Origin: Mercurialis annua
Lineage: Eukaryota > Streptophyta > Magnoliopsida > Malpighiales > Euphorbiaceae
Reading direction: 5' to 3'
Length of the DNA stretch: 64,000 nt
NCBI RefSeq assembly: GCF_937616625.2
Contig: NC_065577.1
Location: forward strand, 10,395,001-10,459,000
The notes under the pieces: generated by a model
Database searches by the model: none
What the model was told of the DNA's origin: nothing
What the model saw: only the letters and a program-made list of their open reading frames with translations
Translations under genes and position numbers: made by a program
Part shown: positions 10,837-22,222 of the stretch, in pieces
How the letters are laid out: every line of letters starts with the position of its first letter
Numbering within the stretch: position 1 is the first letter of the stretch

Positions 10837-13800
10837 TCATGAGGTTCTTCTTATAAAAAAGCTAATCTCCCTGCTCCAATTCATCCCTTTCCTTCTGTAT
10901 CCCATAATATCAAGCACAGTACTCCAGATTCTTTCAGAGAAACAGCACTTGAAAAACAGATGATCAATGTTTTCAGGTTCACATCCACAAAGACTACAAG
11001 TATCTGAGTCTATAACTTTCCACTTCACAAGTTTATCTTTAGTCAGAATTCTTCTCTTCAAACAAAGCCAAGCAATGAAAGAGAATTTAGGAATATGCCC
11101 AGGGAACCAGATCAGATTGTGCCAGATTACTGAGTTATGAGCCACATTCATTTTCTCAAACAGACTCTTCACAAAAAACTTCCCATTCCTGCAAATCTTC
11201 CATCTCACTTTATCTTCTTCATTATCTTTAACTTTAAAGTTCTTAGTCACAAAATCCCAAGCATTCTGTGTTTCTTCATCTATTGGATCAGGGAGCTTCC
11301 AATCCCCATTTCTCCACAGACTATTGACTTTAGCATCCTTGGGGATCTCTGAGTCTTGGATGTTAACAGATGGAAATCTATTCTTCAAAGCTTTTCCATC
11401 TGGCCATGGATCATGCCAAAAGGAAAATCTATCACCACATCCCAGGTTATACTCAAAATAATCAATAATGTCTCCTCTGATCTTCAATAAGTTATTCCAA
11501 GACCAGGAGCAATCTGTAGGCTTGCAGATTCCCCAAAAACTCATTCTCTTGAGCTTATTGTCTATGACCCATCTAGCCCATAAAGTAGCTTTCAAAGTGA
11601 CAATATTCCAGACATGCTTAGCCACTGCTGCCACATTCCAAGCATGAATAGGTTTCACCCCTAAACCACCACACTTTTTGTTGGAACAGACATCTTTCCA
11701 ACTAACAAGACTTCTATTTTTATTCATTTCTGATCCATGCCAAAGAAATCTTCTACAGATACTCTCAACTACATTAACAACAGCTTTAGGAAGGATAAAA
11801 ATAGTGCACCAGTAGATGTGCATGCTAAGTAAAACAGAGTTTATCAACTGGACTCTTCCAGCATATGAGAGGCATTTAGCTGACCAAGAAGTAACTCTAC
11901 TAGTTATTCTATTAATTAGCTCAGTACAATGGGATTTAGACAGTCTAGAAGATATGAGAGGAATTCCTAGGTACTTAACAGGAAGAGTTCCTTGTTGAAA
12001 GCCTAGAATAGACAGAATTTCATTTCTGTTATGGTTACTCACACCATCAAAATAGACAAAGCTTTTGGTCAGGTTAGGGATAAGACCTGAAACTTTAGAG
12101 AAGTCATTAAGGGTGTTTTTGAGAACTCTAATAGAATTGCCATCTCCATTAGAGAAAAGAAAGAGATCATCAGCAAAAGATAAGTGACTGATCTTAAGAT
12201 TTTTACAACCCTTATGAAACTTAAAACCTGAGCTGGGAGAAGTATTGGCTTTGATAGATCTAGACAGAATATCCATGCACATCACAAAAATTAGAGGTGA
12301 GATAGGGTCCCCTTGCCTAAGCCCCCTACCCCCTGGGAAATAACCAACTTCCTCACCATTAATGATTATAGAAAACATTGCTGTTCTCACACAAGTCATA
12401 ACCAGAAAAATAAATTTCCTAGGAAATCTAAGACCAATAAAGACTTCCTCAATAAAGTCCCAGGCAATAGAGTCACATGCTTTTTGTATATCAACTTTGA
12501 TAGAGCAGGAATTCCCCTTCCCCCTATGATAATTCCTTATAATTTCATGAGCTAATAACACATTGTCTGCAATATTTCTACCACTAATGAAGGCAGATTG
12601 GCTTTCATTAACCACAAGGTTTAGCACTCTACTAAGTCTGCTGGACAAGATCTTAGAAATAGTTTTATAAATGACATTGCAACAGGAAATTGGTCTAAAC
12701 TCATTAACACTATTAGGAGATGAAGTTTTAGGAATTAAAGCAATAGCAGTGGAATTTACCTGTCTAAGCATTTTCCCAGTTTGCAAGAACTCTCTAATTG
12801 CTCTGCAGATATCCATACCAATTGTTCTCCAGCTTTTCTTGAAGAAAGCACTTGAGAATCCATCAGGGCCAGGGGCTTTGTCATCATTGATAGAGAAAAG
12901 GGCCTTTTTTATCTCCTCATCATTAACATTCAGCTCCAGACTATCTCTATCAATATCACATAACACATAACCATGTCTAAAGATTTCAGGATCAACACTG
13001 CTTCTATTAGGACTAGGAGTGCCAATGAACTGCTTATAATGGTTCAGGAATTCAAGCTTGATACCATCAGGATCTGAAATTATGCCCCTATCAGTGCTAA
13101 TACTAATAATTCTCTTCCTGGCTTGTCTCATCTTGATACTCCTATGGAAAAACATGGAATTATGGTCTCCCAAATTTATCCAAAGACTTCTGGACTTCTG
13201 TCTTTTAACACTTTCCTCCCATCTTAAAAGCTTACAGAGATGCACATAATATGCCCTTTCCTCATCTTGTAAATCCTTGTTGAAAGGATCTTTAACCAGA
13301 TGTTCCTGAAGAGCAGTAAGATCACACTTCACCTTATCCACCTTGAGATCAATATCATTGAAAGCAATTCTGTTTAATCTTCTCAACTCAGTTCTCAGAT
13401 TTTTTAACTTCTGATAAACCTTAAACATGTAGCATCCTCTATCATTTATGTCCCAGACTTTTCTAACAATGTCATTGTAACTCTCATGATCACACCAGAT
13501 ATTAAAAAACTTGAAAGGAGACCTTCTCATCCTCATATCTCCCATCAACTGGACAATAATGGGAGAGTGATCTGATATTCCAGGACTTTTCCCATCACAA
13601 AAAGCCTCAGTCCATTCTTCCATCCATTGCTCATTTACAAAGCACCAGTCTAGCTTCCTCCAAATTCTGTCAGACCCAGACTGATTATTAGATCATGTAT
13701 GAAACATCCCTGTTCTTTTAAGTTCAACCAGATTAGCATTAGACACACAATTTTTAAACTCCTGAGCTGCATTTTCATCCACATCATTACCACCAATTCT

Positions 13801-14250
13801 GTCTCTATTTCTCATAACTGCATTAAAGTCCCCCATCACAATCCAACTACTCTTGAGATTGATGCTAAAATTGATTAAACCATCCAATAACTCAGTTCTC
13901 GCATTTGCCATGTAGGAGCCATAAACAAAAGAGCAGAGAAATTCTTTATTATCCATCATCACCTTGCAATGAATATATTGTTTATGAATCACAATATGAT
14001 CCACTTTTAGCACATCTTTATTATAAATCACCCAAATTCTCCCCATACTTGAGCTTGTATAGTTCTGAATAATATCCCAATCATGCAACTTCTTCTTAAC
14101 ATTATCCCAGACTTTAGAAAACTGAGAAACATTAACTCTACTTTCTGTAATACCTAATACTTTCAACTTGTATTTACCAATCAGATTTATCATTTCTGAT
14201 TGTTTTAAGGAGTTATTTACTCCTCTAATATTCCAAACTCCTATCATCAT
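10837..14250 (-). pseudogene. LINE ORF2: endonuclease-RT, one nonsense codon
   Basis: The protein is a non-LTR retrotransposon polyprotein acting in target-primed reverse transcription. The first part (14250-13693, 185 codons) is an APE-type endonuclease with WNIRG, the TES glutamate and GDFNAV. It stops at TGA 13693-13695. Reading continues in frame after the stop, through SDHSP of the endonuclease, into the 928-codon open stretch 13623-10837. That stretch has RT motifs KAPGPDGF (about residue 249), FRPISC (309), DIQKACD (378), GLRQGDPISPLIF (434) and catalytic FADD (484-487). A zinc-binding reverse-transcriptase C-terminal domain with CSLCGCEPENIDHLFFKC follows. The TGA falls where the family has Trp in the TWSN-like endonuclease motif. 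Catalytic residues otherwise look intact. The start ATG overlaps the ORF1 stop. Confidence 0.85.
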
Positions 14251-14815
14251 CTATCAATGTCTAACATTCTGGAGTTCAGCCTTGCCTTCCTCCCATCACC
14301 AACAGACCCAAATTTCAGGTTCCTGCTATAATTATAATCACCAGACTCATCAATTAACATATCATCATTCTCAAGAGCTTTGAAAGAATTCCCTTTAACC
14401 TTCTCACTACTACCTTTTTTAGTCATGAGATTGCCTTTCCCAGCACTCCCCTCTTGGATATTCTTATCTGAGTTACTAGTAACATTTTCAGTAATTACAA
14501 TTTCTTCAATAACAGAATCTTCATTTTCTTTCTCCTCCACTTCCACTATTTTTTCCTCTTTCTTTTTAGCTTCCATCTCTTTCTTAGCCTTTTGAACCAC
14601 TCTACAATTCTTAATAGAGTGCCCCATTCTCCAACATTTCTCACAAAAAACAGGCCTCCATTCATAGATAACTTTCTGTTTAAAGACATTTCCAAACTCA
14701 TCTTGCAGCTCTACCACCTCTGGAAACAAACCTGCAACTTCCATCTCTACTAAGACTGTAGCAAAATTAAGTTTAACTTTGCTAACTGTACACTGATCTA
14801 TTAAAATTCAAGGAC
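14247..14815 (-). pseudogene. LINE ORF1, C-terminal part (zinc knuckle)
   Basis: This is the RNA-binding ORF1 protein of the same LINE. An open frame extends upstream of the ATG at 14744 to about 14808, with LNFATVLVEMEV, which matches the end of the DUF4283 domain typical of plant LINE ORF1. It is followed by a CCHC knuckle CEKCWRMGHSIKNC and a Lys/Glu-rich tail. The N-terminal half is missing, so the copy is 5'-truncated. Its stop overlaps the ORF2 start as ATGA at 14247-14250. Confidence 0.75.
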
Positions 14816-15935
14816 ATATATTTATACTTGGACTACAATTCACGTTCACTGGATTAAATAAAAAAAAATATAAATTGTTATTTTTAATTCACTAATTGTT
14901 ATTATAAAAATGATCACGTCTTTTGAAGTTGGTATTATTTAAATCTATCCATTTGAAGAGCTTGCATGACCAAATGGAAATATCATAATCAAGATCAGGG
15001 GACAAAATCCTTAAGAAAATCTGATTTCATAAAATGCTGACTACAGTTATATTAATACTCTTTTTTATTTCAGTCAACTAGCAAATAAATTTCAAGATTT
15101 TCTATCAAATAAAATAAAATTTAATGTTTATATTCTTCTATCGCTTAAAATATTTCCCACTCAAAATTATCTTATAAAAAAAATTAAAAAAAATATAAAT
15201 ATAGTATAAATAAAAGTTATCAATTAAAAAAGTGGTAATTTTGCAGAATACATGTTTCCGTATTTTAATTACAAATTTACATTACAAGTTTTGACTTTTC
15301 TTTTCTGACGTTTTTCATTTACGAAAAATACCTTTTTTTAAAAAAAATTCACATATACCTTTTTCGGTTTTCAATTTTAGTTTTCGGTTTTTTTAGTTCG
15401 GTCGACCGAACCGACCGACAGTTTTTAATAATTTTTTTTTCTATAGATTTTTTTCCTGGAATGTTTTTTAAATTTTTTATAGTGTAACAATAGTGTATAT
15501 ATAGTGTTTTTAAGGTATTTTTATAGTGTAAAATTAGTGTATATATAGTGTATTTATGGCATTTTGCAGTGATTTTTGTGGTCTACCCATGAAACACTGA
15601 AAATACACCATAAACACTACAAATACACCATAAGCACTGTAAATGCACCATAAATATATTAAAATACGGCAGAAATACACTATAAATACACTAAAACGTA
15701 AATATATTATAAAATTATTACAAATGCACCATAAATCAATTTGTTCTTTACAAAATCAGTAGTAATAAACAAATTTATGAATAAGAGAAAGACAATAAAT
15801 AATTATATGAATAATAGAACAATTTTATAAACAAAAAATTATATATCTACAGTAATTTATTTATAAAATATTTAAATCATTACAAAAAATCTAAAAAATT
15901 ACACAAATCTAAAAACGAGTTGAGAAATCCATAGC
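14816..15935. other. AT-rich spacer with imperfect inverted repeat
   Basis: No gene is visible. A GGTTCGG-like patch lies at 15360-15425. From about 15478 to 15720 short TAGTGTATATATAG and ACACCATAAA motifs form an imperfect palindrome centred near 15590. The 15840-15910 stretch is AT-rich. Confidence 0.4.
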
Positions 15936-16095
15936 GCGAACGGAAGAGACGAACGGACTAGCGCAAACGGAAAAGACGAACGGAAAAACGACCAGAAACG
16001 ACAAAAAATTCATCGGAAGTAAACGAACATAAGCGCGAACGGAAAAACGAACGGAAAAGACGAACGGAAAAGACGAACGAAAAAGTAACCGGAGG
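15936..16095. repeat. Minisatellite of GACGAACGGAAAA units
   Basis: About ten degenerate copies of a 10-13-bp unit with core CGAACGGAAAA lie in tandem, followed by a GA-rich tract to about 16190. Apparent open frames across it on the minus strand are low-complexity Phe/Ser/Arg strings produced by the repeat, not genes. Confidence 0.7.
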
Positions 16096-16208
16096 AGACA
16101 AACTGAAAATCAAACGAAAAAGAAAAAGAAAAGAAGAAGAAAAGAAGAGAGCACTTTGAAAGAGAAAAAGAGAAGAGAGAGAAGAAAGAGTGGTTATATA
16201 AAAGTTTA

Positions 16209-16522
16209 GGGTGAGGATTTTTGCACTCCACTTTTTAATAATTGCACTCACTTTTTTAATATTTATTTACATATGACACTAGTATCCATTCTTACTACGT
16301 ATTTAAGTGTTCTATAAATTTATTTTCTTTAACACTGTTTTAGTTTTACTATTACTTATATTTTAGCTCTTAAATTATTTGATGACTAATTTTTAATTAA
16401 AATTTGCTTTTCTACTTTTTATTCATCTTCTGATTTTATCTACCTATTTATTTTAGAATATTTTTTTTAGCTTTTTTTAATAGATAATTTTGTTTATACA
16501 TATATTGATTTTATCTTTTTGG

Positions 16523-16564
<42 letters not shown>

Positions 16565-16953
16565 TAAAAAAATATTTAATATATCCAGATTTTAAGATTT
16601 TTTTGAAAATAGAAATAAAATATATCATATGATACTTATTAAAAAGTGGAGTATAATTGCAATTTTTAAAATTTTCTGGTTTATAAATTTAAAATTGCAA
16701 TTCTTCTAAATTTTCTTTATCTATTTTGTGGTAATATAATTGAAATTTTTAATTCGTAGTTTATTTAACAGTAGATAAACATTATGTATAGTTAAGAATT
16801 AGAAAAAAAGAAAGAGAAGAATTAGTTGTAAAAAAGAATAATGGGAGGATAGGTAATCTATAATACTTGATGAGGACAATAAAGTCATTATTAACTAAAA
16901 ATCATCAAATTTGGAGTGCAATTATTACAAGGGAAGTGCGAAAATCTCTACCC
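16209..16953. mobile_element. TIR element with 9-bp TSD, 745 bp
   Basis: The left end GGGTGAGGATTTTTGCACTC pairs with a right end that reads, in reverse complement, GGGTAGAGATTTTCGCACTT. The pairing extends about 50 bp to TAATAATTGCACTC. A perfect 9-bp duplication AAAAGTTTA flanks it (16200-16208 and 16954-16962). No transposase is visible, and a TA microsatellite lies inside. The 9-bp duplication suggests a Mutator-type non-autonomous element. Confidence 0.8.
16525..16561. repeat. (TA)n microsatellite
   Basis: An uninterrupted TA run of about 37 bp inside the 745-bp TIR element. Confidence 0.9.
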
Positions 16954-16962
16954 AAAAGTTTA

Positions 16963-17451
16963 ACATAAAATGAGATAAAACTTATTTATATAATGGGTAT
17001 TTTTGGTAAATAAGTTAGCTTCTTAGATAGCGTAGGAAATAAAAAAAAGATGAGTAAAAATGGTGTAAATACTTTGCTAAAAATAGGTATTTAGAAAATA
17101 ATCCCATCAAAAATATATCAAAAAGAAAACTTTGAATAGAAATGAAACAGAAGCATTGTATAAATTTAGTTCTGTGAACGGAAACAACACTAATACTAAA
17201 AAATTATCCAACAAAACTTAAAAATAATACATCATATGTTGTATTTGAAAAGTCTTATTTTAATTTATACATAGTTTAAAAAGATACAAATTCATATTTT
17301 TTATTCTTATTTTATTCTTATCAATTGATATAGAATTTTAATTAATAATTAATTATTTTATAAATTTTATTTAAATACTATGATAAGAAAATGAAAAAAA
17401 TAGTAAATCAAAAAATAAGTAAAAATATTCAAATTAATAACGGAATAATAA
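16963..17451. other. AT-rich spacer, no gene seen
   Basis: The sequence is strongly AT-rich with no motif or element end that I can support, apart from the A at 17451 that forms the 5' target base of the Helitron. Confidence 0.5.
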
Positions 17452-18910
17452 TCTATACTATATATAAAAGCACGGATGGGGGGGGGGGGGACAGGCACAT
17501 TTACAAAATAGCCCTTTATAAGTTATTACTAATTGATTAATTAAATGAAGGTTTTATAGTCTTTATCTAATTATCTATAAATTAATATATTTATTTATTT
17601 ATAGAGATAAGGTACAATTAGAGTTTAATTTGGATACACTATTGCTTGAAACTTCTTAAGAGTCTTATGCGCATAGAACTACTATGTTATTATACGAAAT
17701 TATGCTACCTATTGCGAAGAAGGCATAATTTGCCTTAAGAAGGAATTGTTGACTTCCATTTAAAAGTCCAATATTTCATAGTAGAAATGGTTACAATAGT
17801 ATGAACAAAAGCAATACAGCTACATAGACAAACATTTCATCATAATCTATCATCTATTGCTAATTTAAGTAAAAATTAACTGACAACTTTATACATATTC
17901 TTTAATTAAAGTGTTATTATTTCCTCTCCATAATCTATAATTAATTCACATATATAAAATATATTGGTATAATTATACTACATTTAGTTAATATAATAAA
18001 TTTAAATAAATATTATTAACGTCAACTGATTTAAAAATTAATTAAAATATTTTATTTATTTTTAACATTGATTTAATATTGATTGTAAATGACATAAATT
18101 TGTATTATTATTATAAATTTAATTAATATATAAATTGATAACTCACGCCACAAGCCATGTAAATTTTAGCTAACTCAAACTACTTTTAATTTAATTAAAA
18201 TACTCTCCTATTTTGTAGAATTGTCTACCATATTTTTAGCTGTCAAGAAAAAATTTTAATTTCCCAATTTTAAATGTTGCCTTATGTTTAGTTTAATTAA
18301 GAAAATCTAAACTTTGAATTTTATACTTCAATTGATTACCGAAATAGTTGTTGAACCAGCAGGTTTTTGGAATTTACTCTAATCTCACGGTGGTTGATTT
18401 CTATCTTACATAAAAAAAAAATTTATTAATACTCTCTACTAGATTAAGCTTTTATCTAAAACAACTTAATTGATACTTATATATAGTATTGTTAATATAG
18501 ATTATAGATTAGTATTAATTATAACTAATTTAATTAATATAGTACATACTACTAATATTTTTATTAGTATAATTAATTAATATAATTAATAGTCACAGAG
18601 AAATATCATAATCCAACAAAAACTCCAACAAATTTATTAATAATTATACATAAAATATATTAGTATAATTATAATAAATATAATAAATATAATTAATATA
18701 ATAATTTATAAATAAAATATTATTGATGTCAACTAATTTTAAAAATTAATAATTTAAAGTATTATATTTATTTCAAACGAAAATCTTAACTAATTTATTA
18801 TTAATTATAAATAAAATAAATAAATTATTATAGTTATAATGAATTTACTTAATATATAAATTGATAAGTCACACTACGAGCCACGTGCGTAGCACGTAAT
18901 GCAAAACTAG
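17452..18910 (+). mobile_element. Non-autonomous Helitron, 1459 bp
   Basis: The 5' end is TCTATACTATATATAAAAGC, with the TC terminus and TATATAAAAG stretch common in plant Helitrons. The 3' end is CTAG at 18907-18910. Nine nucleotides upstream of it is a perfect 6-bp stem hairpin, ACGTGC-GTA-GCACGT, at 18883-18897. Insertion is between A (17451) and T (18911), the expected AT target without duplication. A run of 13 G lies at 17478-17490. There is no Rep-helicase ORF, so it is non-autonomous. Confidence 0.85.
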
Positions 18911-19080
18911 TTTTATTAAATGGGATGGAACTAGTAGTCTCATTTAACTGGGATTATTTCAAAACTATTATACTTTTGGTAAGTAATTATAAGATTTTGT
19001 CTCATGATTTGTTAATTATATTCGATGTCTCATTTTGAAAAATAATTTTAAAAATAACTTTTTCTTTAGTTAGGACTTCA

Positions 19081-19220
19081 ATGACACAAATACAACTAAC
19101 GCCTCTCATTTCTTTCAAATGTCAAATCTCTCTCTTCCTCTTCTCATTTCAAATCTCAAATCTCTCTTTTCCAATCTTCTTCTTCCTCTCAAATTTCTAT
19201 TTTTCTAATTTATGGCGTCT
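19081..19220 (+). pseudogene. Candidate gene 5' end interrupted by solo LTR
   Basis: A CT-rich leader (19100-19205, with repeated CAAATCTCTCT) precedes ATGGCGTCTACGA at 19212, a good plant start context. The solo LTR copy 2 is inserted here with duplication TACGA. On the far side, skipping one duplication copy, the frame continues from 22917 to a stop at 23000-23002, giving a predicted 32-residue Ser/Lys-rich peptide beginning MASTSTKK. It could be a short first exon or a transit-like N-terminus, or chance. I see no convincing downstream exon. Confidence 0.3.
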
Positions 19221-19798
19221 ACGATGTCACGACCCAATCTCATGGACCGAGACCAGCGCTAGGGAATGGAAGTGATTGCTCCGAAACCCGTAGCAAGCCT
19301 GAAAATGTAAAATAATTTTTCGCAAATATCAAACATCATACATGACGTACTCATACACGTGTCATGCTAAGCACATGTCAGGTATACTTATCCTCGGGCG
19401 ATCACAAACATTAAATAATACAGTGAGCGTAAAACATTCATAATTTTAAAACGTTAAAGTTATATTTACAGAAAACCATTTGATACAAACGGAAATACAA
19501 AATATCTATCTACTGCAGCTCTAAGAGTAAAGTACTGTTTCTTTACATACTTTCAAAAATACAGACTTCTGGAAGTAGGATAGAATTCCGCTGCTTCAAA
19601 AATGTCTTTCACCTGAGAGAAAATCTGTGAGGGGTCAGAATATGGGAATAAACTGCTAATAGGTACTCAAATAAAACATAAAACAATGCAATAGCATTCG
19701 AATCATATGCAGCCAAGTACAAGATACGATTGAAACCCTAATCCTTGAACATATCAATCATATATATAGTCAAATCAAATTGATTCAAATGGTCCGAC

Positions 19799-21430
19799 TG
19801 ATAGGAGTATTTTACTCCTATTTAGAGTGTCTTTTCCGCATGTTTTCATTATATTTTATCACGGTTTTATGGTATTCCGAATGCCTTATTACGTGTTTTA
19901 GTATTTCAGATACTTGAGAGCATTGCGGAAGCATATTTGTGCAAAAGTTGGAAAAGTCGACAAAAGAGATGCAGAAGCTCATTTGCAAATATGAAAAGCT
20001 GACCCCCGTGCACTATTTGACCGATTAGGACCAGCTAGAAGCTTCAAAAGAATTCGTGTTCTTCATGGAAGTTAAAGTAGACGGCCCAAGCTTTCCAATG
20101 GTTCAAGAATCGACTCAAACGGACATGTCTAAAACAAGTTATAAAGGTTTGAAGACAACGGTTTGGAGCGAGAAGAAGAGCTCGAATCGAGCTCACCTAC
20201 TCCCAGTGTGGCTCAATTCGAGCCACCTCAATCTGAACTCATATTGAGTGAGCTCGATTCGAGCCAAGAAGAAAAAAGGGGGGGTGATTGATTTCAAACA
20301 ACAACAAGGCTTGATTCATTTGCCATTTTGGGCCCAACACATGTGTAATGAATGTTTTCCTTTCCTCTTTTGTGGGTACTATAAAAACAACATTAGCTCT
20401 ATTTTTAGGTCACAACTTTACTCTAGAGAATTATTCCCTTTTGCTATTACTTTTCTTAGAATAAAATCTCTTTAGAATTAAGTGCTCCATAGCTTCCTCC
20501 ATTGTTGAAGCTCTTGAAGCTTTTATTTGCTTTGTATGAACAAGGTCTTCATTATTATTGCAAGCTTATTTATTATTGAATCTTCATTATCTCTTGTGAT
20601 TAATTGTTCTACTCATTTAATTAAGGTAACCCATCTTTACTTTCTAATGCTCTATTACTTTTATTCATTGATTGCTTGTGTTACTTTAAGTATGAGTGGC
20701 TAAACTCCCCTTGTTAGGGGGTTGGTATGATAACCTAGGGTTGTATGATTGGTTGATTCATAGTGTTGTATGCTTATGTCTTACTCCTATTGCTTATTTC
20801 TTGTTTAGGATTAGCTATCCTAATCATGTTTAGAGTTTGATTAATACACCGAGAGGTGGTTGATTAGATTGACTAATAGGATTGAAAATCTAGGTTTTAG
20901 AGCGCCACGAGAGTGGGTTTGAACCTAGGTGGCCCTAGAGTGGATTGATTAATCGCTAGTTAATGATTTGGTTTTGCCGTGTAACACGAGAGTGAGCTTG
21001 GTATTGATTAGATGATTAGATAGCGGTTTTGTCATTCTTTGAGGCTCGAGAGAGCGGGAATGATGTTTTAGACCTCGCTCGGTCCTTAGCAACTTCCAAT
21101 TTGACCAACCATGAAATGCATAACCTAGGTGGGATTACCAATCCATTGACGTTTCCCTTTTATTGAATTACATCTTTGATAATTAGTGTTTCTTTAGTTG
21201 ATTAATTGCAATTTCGTGCTTAGTAGAATTCTTAGTTAGTTATCGGATACTTGAAACAAATCCCTTTTCGCTGCTTTCCGAATTGAATTTCACAATCGAT
21301 TTCACTCACATTAAACCTCTAGTCCTTGTGGGTTCGACTTCGACTTGTCGATTACTACGAGTTGGCTATTTTGCTAACAAGTTTTTGGCCAAGAGTGTTC
21401 ACACTCTACCACGTCGATCGCGACCAGACT
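19799..21430 (+). mobile_element. Athila-like Ty3/Gypsy LTR, nested
   Basis: The start TGATAGGAGTATTTTACTCC and repeated phrases around 20880-21130 (CACGAGAGTGGG, AACACGAGAGTGAGCTTGG, GGTGGGATTACCAATCC) are typical of Athila-type LTRs as I know them. Near 21375 AAGTTTTTGGCC resembles the start of their primer-binding region. The sequence then returns to the host element. The exact right end and a target duplication could not be fixed: CCGAC precedes it and CAGAC, one mismatch, occurs near 21427. Frames of 63 and 75 codons inside look non-coding. Confidence 0.5.
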
Positions 21431-22119
21431 CTTAATCGCACAGTGTGAGTCCAACTCACTGGATACGGGGACTTAGGTTACATCGTAACCAAGTTCTCGC
21501 TCGTATCGAATTCATTACCCAACTTCGAAAATTCATATTCATAATCAAGATTACATATGTATCAAATCAAAAATGGTGATCACACAGTCCTATTATCGCC
21601 CAATAGGTAGCACGTTCCATCGGATCAATACTGGTTTCGAACCAATCATATATGTATTTCATGTCAAAACATTGCATTGGAAGCATTCAATTCAAATATA
21701 AAGCAATATAAAATATTTGCTTATGTAAATACATTAAAAGTAAATTATATAAACTCACAGAAAACGCTTATCCAAAAATACGACGGGGCTTAGAAACGTC
21801 AAGCTTCCCGAGCTCCTGGTCCAGCTGCTTCTTGCCTCGCCGGATCTAATACGATTTAAAACAATTGACTCGCATTAGAATCCTATTCTAAGATTGACTC
21901 TAGACTCGAGACACGACACTATACTCTTATTAATCGTCGTGCTTCTCACGTGTATATTCCGATAGACGGTATCTAACTTGTTTACGAATCGAAAATCACT
22001 TCCAAATCAACTCTCGTTTAACCTCATTAGGTTAACGATTCAAACTAATCGATTCTCGATCAAATACCAATAGAATTCAATCTCAAAACTATCTTCAAAA
22101 CAAAACGACTGACAGATTT

Positions 22120-22222
22120 ACTGCGCCTGCGCATGTCGGTCTGTGCGCCTGCACAGTGGGTCTGTGCGCCTGCACAGTTGGACTGTGCGCCCGCACAGTT
22201 CAGCTGTGCGCGCGCACGGCAA
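22120..22222. repeat. GC-rich minisatellite, CTGTGCGCCTGCACAGT units
   Basis: Four to five tandem copies of a roughly 22-bp unit contain the self-complementary core TGTGCGCCTGCACA. It is the most GC-rich patch in an AT-rich region, within solo LTR copy 2. The apparent minus-strand frame rich in Cys/Ala/Gly/Gln is a by-product of the repeat. Confidence 0.75.

Larger units (their letters stand above)
10478..14815 (-). mobile_element. L1-type LINE, nearly intact, 5'-truncated
   Basis: On the minus strand the element runs from a truncated ORF1 (upper coordinates), through ORF2 with endonuclease, reverse transcriptase and a C-terminal zinc-binding domain, to a 3' end with a short A run (T run at 10477-10482 on +). 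The 3' UTR is about 360 bp. The 5' end falls inside ORF1 near 14805-14815, as is usual for LINE insertions. I could not find a target duplication. Coding density is high, and I saw only one nonsense codon in ORF2, so the copy is young relative to the LINE at 36530-40265. Confidence 0.85.

Noticed and set aside
10478..14815. Target duplication for the minus-strand LINE
   Set aside because: No shared flanking sequence was found near either end, possibly because the exact 5' end is uncertain.
16010..16251. Minus-strand frames rich in Phe/Ser/Arg
   Set aside because: Produced by the CGAACGGAAAA minisatellite and the GA-rich tract, not by a gene.
20056..20475. Two adjacent plus-strand frames
   Set aside because: They lie within the nested Athila-like LTR and show no protein motif.
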